Of a DNA stretch of 40,117 nt, positions 1 through 9,489 are shown piece after piece. Position 1 is the stretch's first letter, and each line of letters starts with the position of its first letter. The notes beneath the pieces are model-generated. The model was not told where the DNA came from, made no database searches, and saw only the letters and a list, made by a program, of their open reading frames with translations. The DNA lies in the NCBI GenBank assembly GCA_029976805.1, contig JAPOLY010000016.1, forward strand, positions 1 to 40,117, written 5' to 3'. The DNA is from a bacterium. GTDB lineage: Bacteria > Planctomycetota > UBA8108 > UBA1146. The translations under genes were made by a program, and so were the position numbers.

Positions 1-192
1 AAGTGGACCCGCAGGATACTTCTCTTCGTTTTTCCATTGCTGTTGATGGCGGCCATCCCGGCCAGAGTTCTTTTTGAGGGCCCCCGGCCTGACCTGATCG
101 TCCTGACACTCGGTATCAGCGCCTTCTTTTTTCTCATGATGGTCAGCTTCTGGAACTTTGCACTGCGTCACTATTCCAGTGCTTCCTCCTGA
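1..192 (+). CDS. ABC-2 type transporter permease, C-terminal fragment
   Basis: The reading frame is open from the first base and stops at TGA 190-192, so only the last 63 residues are visible. They contain two hydrophobic stretches (about residues 6-22 and 35-54) and end in a short basic, serine-rich tail (FWNFALRHYSSASS). A tail of this type after the last helix is typical of ABC-2 family permeases of the COG3694/COG4587 type, which pump unknown substrates together with a separate ATPase. The family call rests on this tail alone and is tentative. A hairpin follows directly. Confidence 0.5.
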   Translation, partial: KWTRRILLFVFPLLLMAAIPARVLFEGPRPDLIVLTLGISAFFFLMMVSFWNFALRHYSSASS

Positions 193-227
193 AAAAAAAG
201 AAGACTCCCGCAACAGAGTCGCGGGAG
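192..227 (-). terminator. Rho-independent terminator of the Gfo/Idh/MocA gene
   Basis: A 7-bp stem CTCCCGC/GCGGGAG (205-211 and 221-227) with a 9-nt loop is followed, on the minus strand, by a run of eight T (A-run at 192-199). It lies about 50 bp past the stop of the minus-strand oxidoreductase gene and also separates it from the plus-strand permease tail. Confidence 0.65.
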
Positions 228-241
228 CCTAGCGGGTCACT

Positions 242-258
242 GCCACCCATTGGGTGGC
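242..258. other. Perfect hairpin in the convergent intergenic gap
   Basis: GCCACCC and GGGTGGC form a 7-bp stem around a 3-nt loop. It sits between the two convergent genes, next to the T-run terminator, and may help to end plus-strand transcription. It has no T-run of its own. Confidence 0.4.
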
Positions 259-273
259 CCTGATGTCTGTGAT

Positions 274-1617
274 TTAAATGAATTCAGTCGAACCCGGTTT
301 CGGAATGACGACCTCGGGTGCTGCACCAAACTCATAACTCGGTGGGCAAAGATCCAACTGGCTTCCACTCACCTGTTCCCATGTCAGGGATTTACCGGTG
401 TACGCCGACATTCGCCCCATGATGGAAACCAGAGTGCTGTTGCACATGTATTCACCATCATTGATGAGGGGTCTCTCCCCCTTGAATGATTTGAACAGCT
501 CAGCCCACTCTGCATCGTACATATCCAGGTCTTCTCCAGACCCCTTGTAGCGCCAGTTCACTTCTCCAGAGATTTTGTTCGCCTGAATGGCGGCCGTTCC
601 CCGGGTGCCATAAACGAAGTCGCTGACATTTCCGTCAGCACCACTCCACTGACGGCAGGAATGGAACAGTTTCTCACCGGTCTCCCACTCAAAAACACAG
701 TTGAAGTGGTCATAGATATCACCCCACTTCTCTTCGGTTCTCCGAGAGCGGCCACCACTGGCAGTACATTTCTTTGGGGGAACGTCTTTCATGGCCCACA
801 TGATTTTGTCGATGCTGTGAATGCTCTGCTCGGTAATGTGGTCACCACTGAGCCAGTTGTAGTAGTACCAGTTGCGAATCTGGTATTCCATGTCGGTCCA
901 GTCGTCCTTGCGACCATTGTACCAGAGTTCTCCCGTGTTATAGGTGCACTGGAGATTGATGATGTCACCGATGGATCCATCGTGAATTCTGTCGATGGTC
1001 TCCTGCTTTGATTTCTGATAGCGATAGCAAAGCCCACTGACCACAGTCAGGTTCTTCTCTTTGGCTTTTTCACATGCAGCCCGAACTTTGGCGACTCCGA
1101 TGGAGTCGGTCGCGATCGGCTTCTCTGCAAAGACGTGCACGCCTTCTTCCACAGCCTTCTCGATCTGTTGGGGTCTGAAATGGGGAGTGGAAGCAAGAAT
1201 GACCACGTCGCAGTTTTTGATGACATTTTCGTAATTGTCAAAACCGGAAAACATCATCTCTTCGGATACCTGGATTCGATCTCCATGATCTCCATCGAGA
1301 AGATTTTGACGGGAATTTTCGACGCGATCCATGAACAGGTCACCCATGGCAACGATGCGAACTCGAGGTTCCACATTGAGAGCGTTGGTGGCAGCACCGG
1401 TTCCACGACCACCACAGCCGACCAATCCAACACGAATCACGTCATCAACAGAGTTGTGAACACCCGTCGCATGGGCCTGCACAGAGTTTGCAGCGAGTCC
1501 ACCGGACGCAAGTGCGGCCAAAAGCCCACCGGTCGTACCCATGAATGTACGGCGGTCCAGTTCCTGGTCGGAATTTTCGTCAGAATGGAGATCGGCATCC
1601 TTTTTGTGATTCGCCAC
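274..1617 (-). CDS. Tat-exported Gfo/Idh/MocA family NAD(P)-dependent oxidoreductase
   Basis: The 447-residue protein begins with a twin-arginine signal (DRRTFMG at about residues 21-27, then a hydrophobic stretch rich in Ala and Gly), so it should be exported folded with its cofactor. A Rossmann nucleotide-binding motif follows (GLVGCGGRGTGAA, about 64-76), and the family's EKP motif (AEKPIATD) is present near residue 170. The C-terminal half is the alpha/beta substrate domain. Members act on sugars, inositols and related alcohols; the substrate cannot be read from sequence. Such exported paralogues are abundant in planctomycetes. The ATG at 1617 has an AGAGGA ribosome site 8 nt upstream. 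A candidate promoter lies just before it and a terminator after it, so it is probably transcribed alone. Confidence 0.9.
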   Translation of the reverse strand: MANHKKDADLHSDENSDQELDRRTFMGTTGGLLAALASGGLAANSVQAHATGVHNSVDDVIRVGLVGCGGRGTGAATNALNVEPRVRIVAMGDLFMDRVENSRQNLLDGDHGDRIQVSEEMMFSGFDNYENVIKNCDVVILASTPHFRPQQIEKAVEEGVHVFAEKPIATDSIGVAKVRAACEKAKEKNLTVVSGLCYRYQKSKQETIDRIHDGSIGDIINLQCTYNTGELWYNGRKDDWTDMEYQIRNWYYYNWLSGDHITEQSIHSIDKIMWAMKDVPPKKCTASGGRSRRTEEKWGDIYDHFNCVFEWETGEKLFHSCRQWSGADGNVSDFVYGTRGTAAIQANKISGEVNWRYKGSGEDLDMYDAEWAELFKSFKGERPLINDGEYMCNSTLVSIMGRMSAYTGKSLTWEQVSGSQLDLCPPSYEFGAAPEVVIPKPGSTEFI

Positions 1618-1651
1618 GTGGACATCCTCTCGGTCAAAATGCGGATTGGAA

Positions 1652-1704
1652 CTCCGGAGCCGCCGGAGAAGTCGTAATTGTACTAATCCTGAAACCGCTT
1701 CACC
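1652..1704 (-). promoter_or_regulatory. Candidate promoter and leader hairpin for the oxidoreductase gene
   Basis: On the minus strand a -10 like TACAAT (1682-1677, 5 of 6 matches) is preceded at 16 bp by a poor -35 (GGTGAA, 1704-1699). Downstream, CTCCGG/CCGGAG (1652-1657 and 1663-1668) forms a 6-bp hairpin in the predicted leader. This hairpin could instead be a weak end signal for the apbE transcript. Confidence 0.3.
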
Positions 1705-1717
1705 AGTACCGGTCGTA

Positions 1718-2737
1718 TCAGGGCAGCACAGATTCCGGAAACAGACCCCAACTCTCCAATTCTCCGGAAACCGAGAGTTTTTCCAAACCGAGGGGAAAAC
1801 CCTTCATTTCTGACTTGTCGGCGGGCGGCCAAGCCCCTGGCAACGAGCATGCCGTCGCCCAGGCATCTGCGATCGTCGCCGAAGTGGCCACGACGGTCAC
1901 AAGGGAAGAATCCTTCAGCCCCAAACCCGTTTGCGGATCGAGAATATGACTGTACCTGTGGCCTTCAATTTCCACATACTTTTCGGAATCACCACTGGTA
2001 GCAACAGCCCCTGCGGTATCGAATCTCCTCGGGCCAGAGGGCAAGATGATTCGCCAACCCTCTGAGTCGGAATGAGGGACACTGAAGGCCAGATCCCCAC
2101 CGCCGTCGACAAGGGTATGGGGATGCCCCCTGTCGATCATGAGTTTCAGTGCCTGATCCACCGCATATCCCTTGGCAATTCCTCCGAGGTCCAGACCCAC
2201 TCCACCTTTGGTGAGCCGCGCCTCTCGGCCCTTCAATTCAATGAAGTTCATTCCGGTTTGGAGAAATGCCCGTTCAAGGTCAGACTCTGACGGTAGGCGG
2301 TTTGCAAGAAAGCAGCGCCGCCAAAGACGAGTCAGGGATCCCAGTGAAATATCGAAGCGCCCTTCCGATTGTTCATGAATCCTGAGGCTGTGCTGAAGCA
2401 ACATGGCAAGGTCTGCACTCACCGGAACCATCTTGGGATGGGGAGCGGAACGACACCATTCCCGAATCTCACTCTCCCTGTTCCAGTCGGAAGCGACCGC
2501 CTCAATTTCATCGATACGGGCGAAAGCCTCTTTGACTGCATTCCCTGGATCCACAGCAGATTGGCCCACCACCACGATCCGAAAGAGAGTTCCCATGGCA
2601 ACATGGCGAAACTCGGTACGCAGGGGTTCTTCTTTGCCATTCCCCTTTTCTGAGGGCGTCACCGGATTCTGGAGAGCACACCCTGTGAGAAGACCGAAAA
2701 CCAGCATTCCCAGCAGCCAATTTGCGGGAACAGGCAT
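1718..2737 (-). CDS. apbE: FAD:protein FMN transferase, ApbE family lipoprotein
   Basis: ApbE proteins use FAD to attach FMN covalently to Thr/Ser of periplasmic redox proteins. The start chosen here (ATG at 2737) places a lipobox (LLTGC) cysteine at residue 20, the expected position for a lipoprotein; a longer frame from a GTG at 2866 would bury the signal behind 43 polar residues. Family motifs seen are MGTLFRI near the N-terminus, LDLGGIAKGYAVD, the glycine-rich DGGGD, VATSGD, and HILDPQTG, which contains the conserved D-P-x-T-G. The final part has ADAWATACSL in place of the usual DALATA. It is transcribed away from the FGE/cytochrome genes. I found no protein in the window with a clear S/T-G-A-S/T flavin acceptor site, so its target lies elsewhere or is not recognised. 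Confidence 0.92.
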   Translation of the reverse strand: MPVPANWLLGMLVFGLLTGCALQNPVTPSEKGNGKEEPLRTEFRHVAMGTLFRIVVVGQSAVDPGNAVKEAFARIDEIEAVASDWNRESEIREWCRSAPHPKMVPVSADLAMLLQHSLRIHEQSEGRFDISLGSLTRLWRRCFLANRLPSESDLERAFLQTGMNFIELKGREARLTKGGVGLDLGGIAKGYAVDQALKLMIDRGHPHTLVDGGGDLAFSVPHSDSEGWRIILPSGPRRFDTAGAVATSGDSEKYVEIEGHRYSHILDPQTGLGLKDSSLVTVVATSATIADAWATACSLPGAWPPADKSEMKGFPLGLEKLSVSGELESWGLFPESVLP

Positions 2738-2966
2738 CCTGAAACTCGGATATCGGCACTGATTGTGCAGCCGATCAGACTCTGAAGCAGTGCTTGAACT
2801 CTGGATGTCGGTTTCCGGGTAAGCCATCATGTTTCTACTTTTAGCCGCAAGAGAGGGCGGGATCACCCCCCACCCACTTGGATCACGGCGATTCAGACTT
2901 GTTGGAGACCGATAGGGACTCCAGGACCGGATTCCCAGATCGAATCTGTGTCAGGAAAGGGCAATC

Positions 2967-4112
2967 TTGCTGATCACTCTACTTATGGCCCTCCACCTCA
3001 CTCCTTTGGGATGGACTTCTGCCCCCGACGATTCGACGCCGGCAAAACCGATTCAATCCTATGAGGAAGTTCTCCCCGGAACGGATCTGAAGATTGAATG
3101 GATCGCGATCCCTGTTGGTGAAACCGGTTATCCGGCAACCATACAAATCGGCTCACCGGAGAGTGAGAGTGATCGCAAGTCGGATGAAGGTCCGGCTTGG
3201 CAATTTCAGCCAGAGCCATTCTGGATGATGAAGCTTGAAGTCACCTGGGATCTCTATCAGCAATTTCTCAAAGAGTACCGAAACTCCCAAGATCTCCGTC
3301 TCGATCCCAACGATGCTTCCAAAGAGGCGTGGGCCGATGCTGTCAGCATTCCGACCCCTCTCTGGGAGCAGGATGCGCGACCGATCATGGAAGGACTGGG
3401 AACCAGCGGTGGCTACCCTGTCGCCGACATCACCCAATTTGCCGCAATGCAATTTTCAAAGTGGCTCTCCAAAAAAACGGGCCACTTTCTGCGGCTACCC
3501 ACCGAGGCAGAGTGGGAATACGCGGCTCGCTGTGGTCAGGAAACCGCCTACTCTTTTGGAGATGATCCTTCAGAGCTGACCGATTACGCATGGATCTTCG
3601 ATAACAGCGAATACGAAGATGAAGATCTCGGTTATCCAGGACTGGGAGCCGGCTATCGGAAAGTGGGTACCCTGAAAGCGAATCGCTGGGGTATTCATGA
3701 TCTCTATGGAAACGTTGCTGAATGGACCATCGATCGCTACTCGGCAGAGACTTATTCCGGCCGTTCCGGAAAGGCCCTGAACCACACTGAAGCCGTTGTT
3801 TGGCCAGAAAAGGTCTGGCCTGCTGTGGTTCGCGGCGGCTCATGGCAGGATGATGCTGATCGCTGTCGATCTGCAGCACGAACCGCTTCCACCTCGAAAT
3901 GGCAGAAGCGTGATCCCCAGATCCCGAAGAGTGTCTGGTGGTGTACGGATGCCTTCCATGTCGGTTTCCGTCTGGTTCGCCCCGCTGAAGCACCACAGGA
4001 TACTCAGTACTGGTGGGATCCAAAGGTCTCCATGATTCAGAGAAAACTGAAGAATGGTTTCAAGGAATTGCGTGTTCCCGTGAAACCGACTCCACCGGTG
4101 GAAAAGGAATGA
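2967..4112 (+). CDS. Secreted FGE-sulfatase (SUMF1/EgtB-like) domain protein
   Basis: The start is a TTG at 2967 preceded by AGGAAAGG at 6 nt; it gives a 381-residue protein with a short hydrophobic leader. The formylglycine-generating-enzyme fold is clear: the GSPESE motif near residue 62, RLPTEAEWEYAAR (176-188), GNVAEW (248-253), RGGSW (289-293) and GFRLVR (333-338). True FGE enzymes have two catalytic cysteines after GGSx. Here the first position is Asp and only Cys300 is left, so sulfatase activation is unlikely. Non-catalytic members are common as ligand-binding or accessory domains. Its stop overlaps the start of the multiheme cytochrome gene (ATGA), so the two are translationally coupled and probably work together in the periplasm. 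Confidence 0.88.
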   Translation: MLITLLMALHLTPLGWTSAPDDSTPAKPIQSYEEVLPGTDLKIEWIAIPVGETGYPATIQIGSPESESDRKSDEGPAWQFQPEPFWMMKLEVTWDLYQQFLKEYRNSQDLRLDPNDASKEAWADAVSIPTPLWEQDARPIMEGLGTSGGYPVADITQFAAMQFSKWLSKKTGHFLRLPTEAEWEYAARCGQETAYSFGDDPSELTDYAWIFDNSEYEDEDLGYPGLGAGYRKVGTLKANRWGIHDLYGNVAEWTIDRYSAETYSGRSGKALNHTEAVVWPEKVWPAVVRGGSWQDDADRCRSAARTASTSKWQKRDPQIPKSVWWCTDAFHVGFRLVRPAEAPQDTQYWWDPKVSMIQRKLKNGFKELRVPVKPTPPVEKE

Positions 4113-5830
4113 ACTCTTTGCGCTTTTTGCTGATTCTGACCTGTTCATTTTTTCCCACACTTCTGGGTGGGCAGGAATCTACCGATGATCGCTGGAAACG
4201 CAGCGGCTCACCCGAAACCTATGTGCATCAGATCGAGCTGCGAGATGCCCGTGGGCAGGTGATCTCCGGAACCGGGGAGACCAACCAGATTCCGAACATG
4301 GAAGCGACGTGTGCACCTTGCCACGACGTTCAGCGTGCTTCGGGTGGGTTGCATGGGGGAAAAGGGCTGGATGGTCCTGCTGGAGAACCCTGGTTTCTGG
4401 TCGATTCCCGCAGTGGAACTCGCTGGCCTTTTCACTCGAGGCTATGGCCCGGCCTGGCAACTGTGGAAGAACTCGACCTCGATCAGGAATCCCTGCGAAA
4501 GAAACAAGGCCCCTTCGACGCCGGTGGGCACCACTCCATCAGTGGACAAGCTTCCGATTGCCTGATCTGTCACTTGCAGGGCTCCTATGATTTCCAGCAA
4601 CGAAGTCAGTTCATCAAGGATGGGAAATCAGACCTTGCCCCCTTCGTTGCTGCAGGGCTCTTTGATTCTGCCGGTTTGAGATCGGAAACCCGATTCGATA
4701 CCCAAAATAGGGTCGTCCTCGATCTGCATGCCGATGCAGGCCCGCAAGCCTGCCTTCATTGCCATACGGTGGCCCCGGCAGAAGAAAACGCGGAGACCCC
4801 CCGCTGGACTCATGCAGGAGATGTTCATCTCGCCGCTGGCATGAGCTGTGTCGACTGTCACCGGGCAGGGCTCGACCATCATGTCGTCCGGGGCAAGGAT
4901 GGGGAAACCCACCCCAGTGGAGTTTCGGTCGAGGCTCTCTCCTGTCGCGGTTGTCATCTCCCACAAGGGGATCCAGTGATGGTCTCTGCCCCACGACCGG
5001 AGCACCGGGGGCTCCCCCCTTTTCACCTGGAGGCGATGACCTGCACGGCGTGTCATTCTGGAGCGGCACAGGGGGAAGAAGGCCTGTCAGTCTGGACCTC
5101 ACGCGCCCACGATCTGGGTATTGCCAAACAGGGCCGCAAGGCTGGAGATCCTCCTCGCATCTTCTCGGGAATCCTGTTGAAGGATGACCAGAATCGCTGG
5201 GCCCCCCACTATCAGGCATGGCCAGAGGGTTGGATTCAGACTTCCGAAGAGAACCCGACTGCTGAAGTGATTCCCCCCGGAGATCTGAGAACCCCGCTGA
5301 GAAGAACACTGCGGGTTCGTGGAGATCTCCTGGAAAAGATTGCGAACACTGACGATGATCCCGGCAGGGCAGAGCGGAGCCTCTCTGCTTTTCTGGGCCA
5401 GATGGAATCCCCCTCGGCCCTCATCACCTCGGGCCACGCCTGGGAAAGATCACCGGGGGATCAACTGAAGCCACTCTCCAGTGATTTGGCAGCGCCGGTT
5501 CAATGGAAACTGGGGCATCCAGTTCGACCTGCGGCGATGTCCCTTGGAAGCAACGGGTGTACCGATTGTCATGCCCCCGAAACTCCGTGGCCTGTTCTTG
5601 TCAGCCAACCCACCCCACTGATTCCCATGTCTGCAGGCGGGACCATCACACAGACTCGACACATCGATCCAAAGTCACTGGCCACCTTTGACTCATCACT
5701 TTGGAGCTTCTGGGAGTGGGTTTTTCCCACCCGGGAATTGGCCAAGATCTACTTCACGGCAACAGGTGCACTGGTGCTGCTCGCCTCATTACGCTGGTTC
5801 CTGAAGGCCATGGAAGGAAACCGACCATGA
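4109..5830 (+). CDS. Seven-heme c-type cytochrome with C-terminal membrane anchor
   Basis: The ATG at 4109 overlaps the previous stop by 4 bp and gives a 573-residue protein with an N-terminal signal peptide (about 1-21). Seven CxxCH heme-attachment motifs are present, with first cysteines at residues 68, 151, 215, 247, 279, 312 and 484. The first six lie in one heme-rich domain. After a region without motifs (about 320-480) a seventh heme precedes a single C-terminal transmembrane helix (about 547-565). Extra histidines (for example HH at 141-142 and 257-258) could be distal ligands. The topology suggests a periplasmic electron carrier held at the inner membrane. I cannot assign it to a named enzyme such as octaheme nitrite or tetrathionate reductase; the number and spacing of hemes do not fit a family I know. 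The next gene overlaps it. Confidence 0.88.
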   Translation: MNSLRFLLILTCSFFPTLLGGQESTDDRWKRSGSPETYVHQIELRDARGQVISGTGETNQIPNMEATCAPCHDVQRASGGLHGGKGLDGPAGEPWFLVDSRSGTRWPFHSRLWPGLATVEELDLDQESLRKKQGPFDAGGHHSISGQASDCLICHLQGSYDFQQRSQFIKDGKSDLAPFVAAGLFDSAGLRSETRFDTQNRVVLDLHADAGPQACLHCHTVAPAEENAETPRWTHAGDVHLAAGMSCVDCHRAGLDHHVVRGKDGETHPSGVSVEALSCRGCHLPQGDPVMVSAPRPEHRGLPPFHLEAMTCTACHSGAAQGEEGLSVWTSRAHDLGIAKQGRKAGDPPRIFSGILLKDDQNRWAPHYQAWPEGWIQTSEENPTAEVIPPGDLRTPLRRTLRVRGDLLEKIANTDDDPGRAERSLSAFLGQMESPSALITSGHAWERSPGDQLKPLSSDLAAPVQWKLGHPVRPAAMSLGSNGCTDCHAPETPWPVLVSQPTPLIPMSAGGTITQTRHIDPKSLATFDSSLWSFWEWVFPTRELAKIYFTATGALVLLASLRWFLKAMEGNRP

Positions 5831-6198
5831 ATCGCTGGCAACGGTTTCTGATCCCCCTGTTGATCCTGACGATGCTGAGTTCGATCCCCGGTATTCCTTT
5901 GGGAGTCGACCTTCGGGGGTATCCACTGGTTCTTCACCTCACTGTGGGATCCCTGTTTGCAGCGGTTTTGGTACTCTTCCTGTTTCAGCCACCGATGAGG
6001 CTCGGCAGATTATCCAGCCTGTCATGGCTGTTGATCAGCAGTGGACTGGTAGCACTCGTGGTCCCGATGCTCGGCTGGGTCTCCGCAGAGGCAGGTCACC
6101 TGTGGTTGGAAACCCATGGTTGGCTCTCCATCGGTGGCCTGGGACTGCTCGGTCTCTCAGCCTCTCTGGAGAAAAAACCCACCCGTAACACGGATTGA
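5827..6198 (+). CDS. Small four-helix membrane protein, possible b-type cytochrome subunit
   Basis: The ATG at 5827 overlaps the stop of the cytochrome c gene (ATGA). The 123-residue product has about four hydrophobic segments (roughly 7-26, 32-53, 65-85 and 96-113). His37 lies in the second helix in an HLTVG context, and His91 and His97 lie at the start of the fourth (ETHGWLSIGG). H-x3/4-G patterns at helix ends are like those in DUF4405/cytochrome b561-type proteins, which bind heme b and exchange electrons with quinones. This role is inference; the only firm points are the topology and the strict coupling to the multiheme cytochrome. It ends 12 bp from the convergent icmF stop with no visible terminator. 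Confidence 0.7.
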   Translation: MNRWQRFLIPLLILTMLSSIPGIPLGVDLRGYPLVLHLTVGSLFAAVLVLFLFQPPMRLGRLSSLSWLLISSGLVALVVPMLGWVSAEAGHLWLETHGWLSIGGLGLLGLSASLEKKPTRNTD

Positions 6199-6210
6199 TC
6201 CACGTCATTG

Positions 6211-9200
6211 CTACATGTTGCGACGGTAGCGTCCACCCACCTCATAGAGTGCTGCACTGATCTGTCCAAGACTTGCAACCCGGACCGTCGACATCAACTC
6301 GCGGAAGATGTTTCCTCCGGACAGTGCCACCTCCTGGAGTTTCTCAAGAGCGGCTCCACTCTGATCGGAATGCTTCTGATGAAAATCTGCGAGATCAACG
6401 ATACGCTGATCCTTCTCGTCAGTGGTCGAACGACGCAGCTCGATCTCCATATCCGGTTCCTCAGAACCTTCAGGGCGCAGGAAGGTATTGATGCCGATGA
6501 TGGGCAACTCGCCGGTGTGCTTGCGGTGTTCATAGAGAAGTGATTCTTCCTGAATCTTTGACCTCTGATACTGGCGCTCCAGAGCACCGAGAACACCACC
6601 CCGATCATGCAGACGACGGAACTCTTCCAGAACAGCCTGCTCAACCAATTCTGTCATCTCCTCGATCACGAAGGAGCCCTGCAGGGGGTTATCATTTTTG
6701 GCCAGTCCCAATTCTTCCGCGACGATCAACTGAATCGCCATCGCCCTGCGTACCGACTCTGTCGTCGGAGTCGTGATCGCTTCGTCATAAGAGTTGGTGT
6801 GCAGTGAATTGCACTGGTCGTAGTAGGCCATCAACGCCTGCAATGTCGTCCTGATATCATTGAAGTCGATTTCCATCGCATGCAGTGAGCGGCCGGAGGT
6901 CTGAATGTGATACTTCAGTTTCTGACTGCGGTCATTGGCTCCATACAGGTCACGCATGATCACAGCCCAGAGGCGACGAGCCACCCTGCCCAGTACCGAG
7001 TACTCTGCGTCGAGTCCGTTGGAGAAGAAGAAGGACAGATTTCGTGCGAATTCATCCACATTCATTCCCCGTGACCGGTAGTACTCGATGTAGGTCAGAC
7101 CGTTGGCGAGAGTAAATGCCAACTGGGTGATGGGATTGGCTCCTGCTTCAGCGATGTGGTAACCACTGATCGAAACCGAGTAGTAGTTGCGTACTTTTTC
7201 ATCAATGAAGAATTGTTGGATATCCCCCATCATTCTCAATGCGAAATCGATACTGAAGATACAGGTGTTTTGTGCCTGATCCTCCTTGAGGATATCCGCC
7301 TGAACTGTTCCACGGACATTCTGAAGAACGAATTGCTCGATCTCCTTCATGGCCTGCTGGTCAGGCTCTGCCCCCTTCTCCTGACGGTACTTCTCCACTT
7401 GCTGATCGATGGCCGTATTGAAGAACATCGCCAGAATCATCGGAGCAGGTCCGTTAATGGTCATCGAGACAGAAGTACTCGGCGCACAGAGATCAAATCC
7501 GTCGTAGAGTTTCTTCATGTCATCAAGGGTGCAAATGCTGACTCCGCTTTCGCCGACTTTTCCATAAATATCCGGACGACGATCCGGATCTTCGCCGTAT
7601 AGCGTTACCGAATCAAAAGCGGTCGAAAGACGATGGACGTCCTCTCCCTTGCAGAGGTAGTGGAATCGGGCATTGGTTTTTTCAGGTGGTCCCTCGCCGG
7701 CAAACATCCTTTTTGGATGCTCGTCTCTTCTGCGGAAGGGGAAAACTCCAGCCGTATAGGGGAAATGCCCAGGGAGGTTTTCCAACATCAACCAACGGGT
7801 GATATCCCCACGTCCTTCGATTTTGGGCAAAGAAACTCTCGGCAACTGGGTTCCTGCCAAAGTTTCGACATGCAGAGGCTCCCGAATCTCCCGGTCACGG
7901 ATCTTGAAAACCAACTCCGATCCGGAATAGGCTTCTTTCAGCTCTTCCCACTGGTCGAGAAGGCGTCGAATCTCTGTCGGCAATCCCTCTTCCAAAGACC
8001 GGGCCATTTCCTTCAGGGGTTGTGACTGGTCTTCTCCTACCAACTGGGCGCTTCTGTCGAGAGATTCAACGTCAGCGACCTTGTCGGAGTGCCGTTGAAC
8101 GTTTTTGTGGTACTCCTGCACAGTTTGGATGATATCGAGAAGATACCCGCTGCGGTCAGCAGGGATCACTGCAGGGCGGTCATCTCCCGCGACACTGAGC
8201 CTTGAGGATGGAACTTGCCAACTGCTCTCCGAATTCCCCAAGTGTTTGAGGAGGTAGCGGTAGAAAGTTTCCACGCCGGCATCATTGAAATGGCTGGCAA
8301 CAGTACCAAAGATCGGCAAATCGTCATCAGCGACTTCATGATCAAAGATTTTGCGGCTTCTGCGATACTGCTTGCGGATATCACGAATGGCGTCCCGTGC
8401 TCCAGCCCGATCGGACTTGTTGAGAACGATGGCGTCGGCGTAGTCGATCATATCGATCTTCTCGAGCTGACTGGCCGCACCATATTCGGGAGTCATGACA
8501 TAGACCGAGAGGTCTGCAAGATCTGTCACCCTGCTGTCACCCTGGCCGATTCCGGAAGTTTCCAACAACACCAGATCAAACTCATCCTGGCTAACTTCCC
8601 GAATCGCACCCCGGATTGCCTCGGGTACCTCAACGCCACTTGAACGGGTAGCCAATGACCTCACGTAGGCTCTCGGGTGATCGCAACTGTTAATGCGAAT
8701 GCGGTCTCCCAGTAGAGCGCCGCCAGTGCGACGCTTGGTGGGATCAACACTGACGATGGCAAACCGGCGATCAGGGAAGTCCTGTAAAAAACGGCGTAAC
8801 AGCTCATCGGTCAGTGAGGATTTTCCGGCACCCCCTGTTCCGGTGAGGCCAATCACAGGGATCTTTCTTTCCCCAGAAAATTCTGATTCACCCAATTCGA
8901 TTCGGGTTATTCGCTGTGGGAGTCTCTCGCCTCTGACGGGATTGCCGTTCAGATTGCCACAACGGGCAACCATATCTTCGGCCATTCCCTCGAGCCCAAG
9001 ATCACGTCCTTCTTCTGGGGAATAGATCCGTTCAATTCCATAGGCATGAAGAGCCTCGATCTCAGCGGGAACGATGACACCGCCGCCACCGCCAAACAGT
9101 TTGATCCAGGGTGCGCCTTTTTCTTGCAGAAGGTCATACATGAATCGGAAAAACTCATTGTGACCACCCTGATAGGAAGAGACGGCGATCCCATCTGCAT

Positions 9201-9360
9201 CCTCCTGGATGGCAGTGGTCACAATTTCCTCTGCGCTTCGGTTGTGACCCAAATGGATCACCTCCGCGCCTTGATCCTGAAGAACACGGCGAATGATATT
9301 GATGGATGCATCGTGACCGTCGAAAAGACTGGCTGCCGTGACGAATCTGGCGGGACGCAT
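6211..9360 (-). CDS. icmF: Fused isobutyryl-CoA mutase IcmF (B12 domain, G-protein chaperone, mutase)
   Basis: IcmF interconverts isobutyryl-CoA and n-butyryl-CoA (and some other branched acyl-CoAs) with adenosylcobalamin. The 1049-residue protein has the full fusion. The B12-binding domain has DGHD at 14-17 and SSYQGGH at 61-67. A MeaB-like GTPase follows, with P-loop GTGGAGKS at 174-181 and NKSD at 314-317. The mutase barrel starts at about residue 500. In the barrel, the position of the methylmalonyl-CoA mutase active-site Tyr is Phe540 (GVFPF) and that of its carboxylate-binding Arg is Gln697 (QAQNTCIFS), the pair that marks isobutyryl- rather than methylmalonyl-CoA mutases. SGYH (732-735) carries the conserved His. 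The ATG at 9360 has a strong AGGAGG site. It lies 148 bp downstream of spoVR; co-transcription is possible but not shown. Confidence 0.95.
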   Translation of the reverse strand: MRPARFVTAASLFDGHDASINIIRRVLQDQGAEVIHLGHNRSAEEIVTTAIQEDADGIAVSSYQGGHNEFFRFMYDLLQEKGAPWIKLFGGGGGVIVPAEIEALHAYGIERIYSPEEGRDLGLEGMAEDMVARCGNLNGNPVRGERLPQRITRIELGESEFSGERKIPVIGLTGTGGAGKSSLTDELLRRFLQDFPDRRFAIVSVDPTKRRTGGALLGDRIRINSCDHPRAYVRSLATRSSGVEVPEAIRGAIREVSQDEFDLVLLETSGIGQGDSRVTDLADLSVYVMTPEYGAASQLEKIDMIDYADAIVLNKSDRAGARDAIRDIRKQYRRSRKIFDHEVADDDLPIFGTVASHFNDAGVETFYRYLLKHLGNSESSWQVPSSRLSVAGDDRPAVIPADRSGYLLDIIQTVQEYHKNVQRHSDKVADVESLDRSAQLVGEDQSQPLKEMARSLEEGLPTEIRRLLDQWEELKEAYSGSELVFKIRDREIREPLHVETLAGTQLPRVSLPKIEGRGDITRWLMLENLPGHFPYTAGVFPFRRRDEHPKRMFAGEGPPEKTNARFHYLCKGEDVHRLSTAFDSVTLYGEDPDRRPDIYGKVGESGVSICTLDDMKKLYDGFDLCAPSTSVSMTINGPAPMILAMFFNTAIDQQVEKYRQEKGAEPDQQAMKEIEQFVLQNVRGTVQADILKEDQAQNTCIFSIDFALRMMGDIQQFFIDEKVRNYYSVSISGYHIAEAGANPITQLAFTLANGLTYIEYYRSRGMNVDEFARNLSFFFSNGLDAEYSVLGRVARRLWAVIMRDLYGANDRSQKLKYHIQTSGRSLHAMEIDFNDIRTTLQALMAYYDQCNSLHTNSYDEAITTPTTESVRRAMAIQLIVAEELGLAKNDNPLQGSFVIEEMTELVEQAVLEEFRRLHDRGGVLGALERQYQRSKIQEESLLYEHRKHTGELPIIGINTFLRPEGSEEPDMEIELRRSTTDEKDQRIVDLADFHQKHSDQSGAALEKLQEVALSGGNIFRELMSTVRVASLGQISAALYEVGGRYRRNM

Positions 9361-9489
9361 GGCTCCTCCTGGTCCTCCTCTGGGCGAAACTTCAGAAATC
9401 CGGCGGATTCCTGAATATCTATCATCAAAGGTGGAGCCCGGAAGTTCAAGTCGAGCCGAGGGGGAATTCGCAGAAGAGTGGCCGCTCAG

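Noticed and set aside
661-1677. Plus-strand open frames opposite the Gfo/Idh/MocA gene
   Set aside because: Shadows of the minus-strand gene, without ribosome sites or domains.
2967-4112. True sulfatase-activating FGE
   Set aside because: One of the two catalytic cysteines is replaced and no sulfatase gene is in the window.
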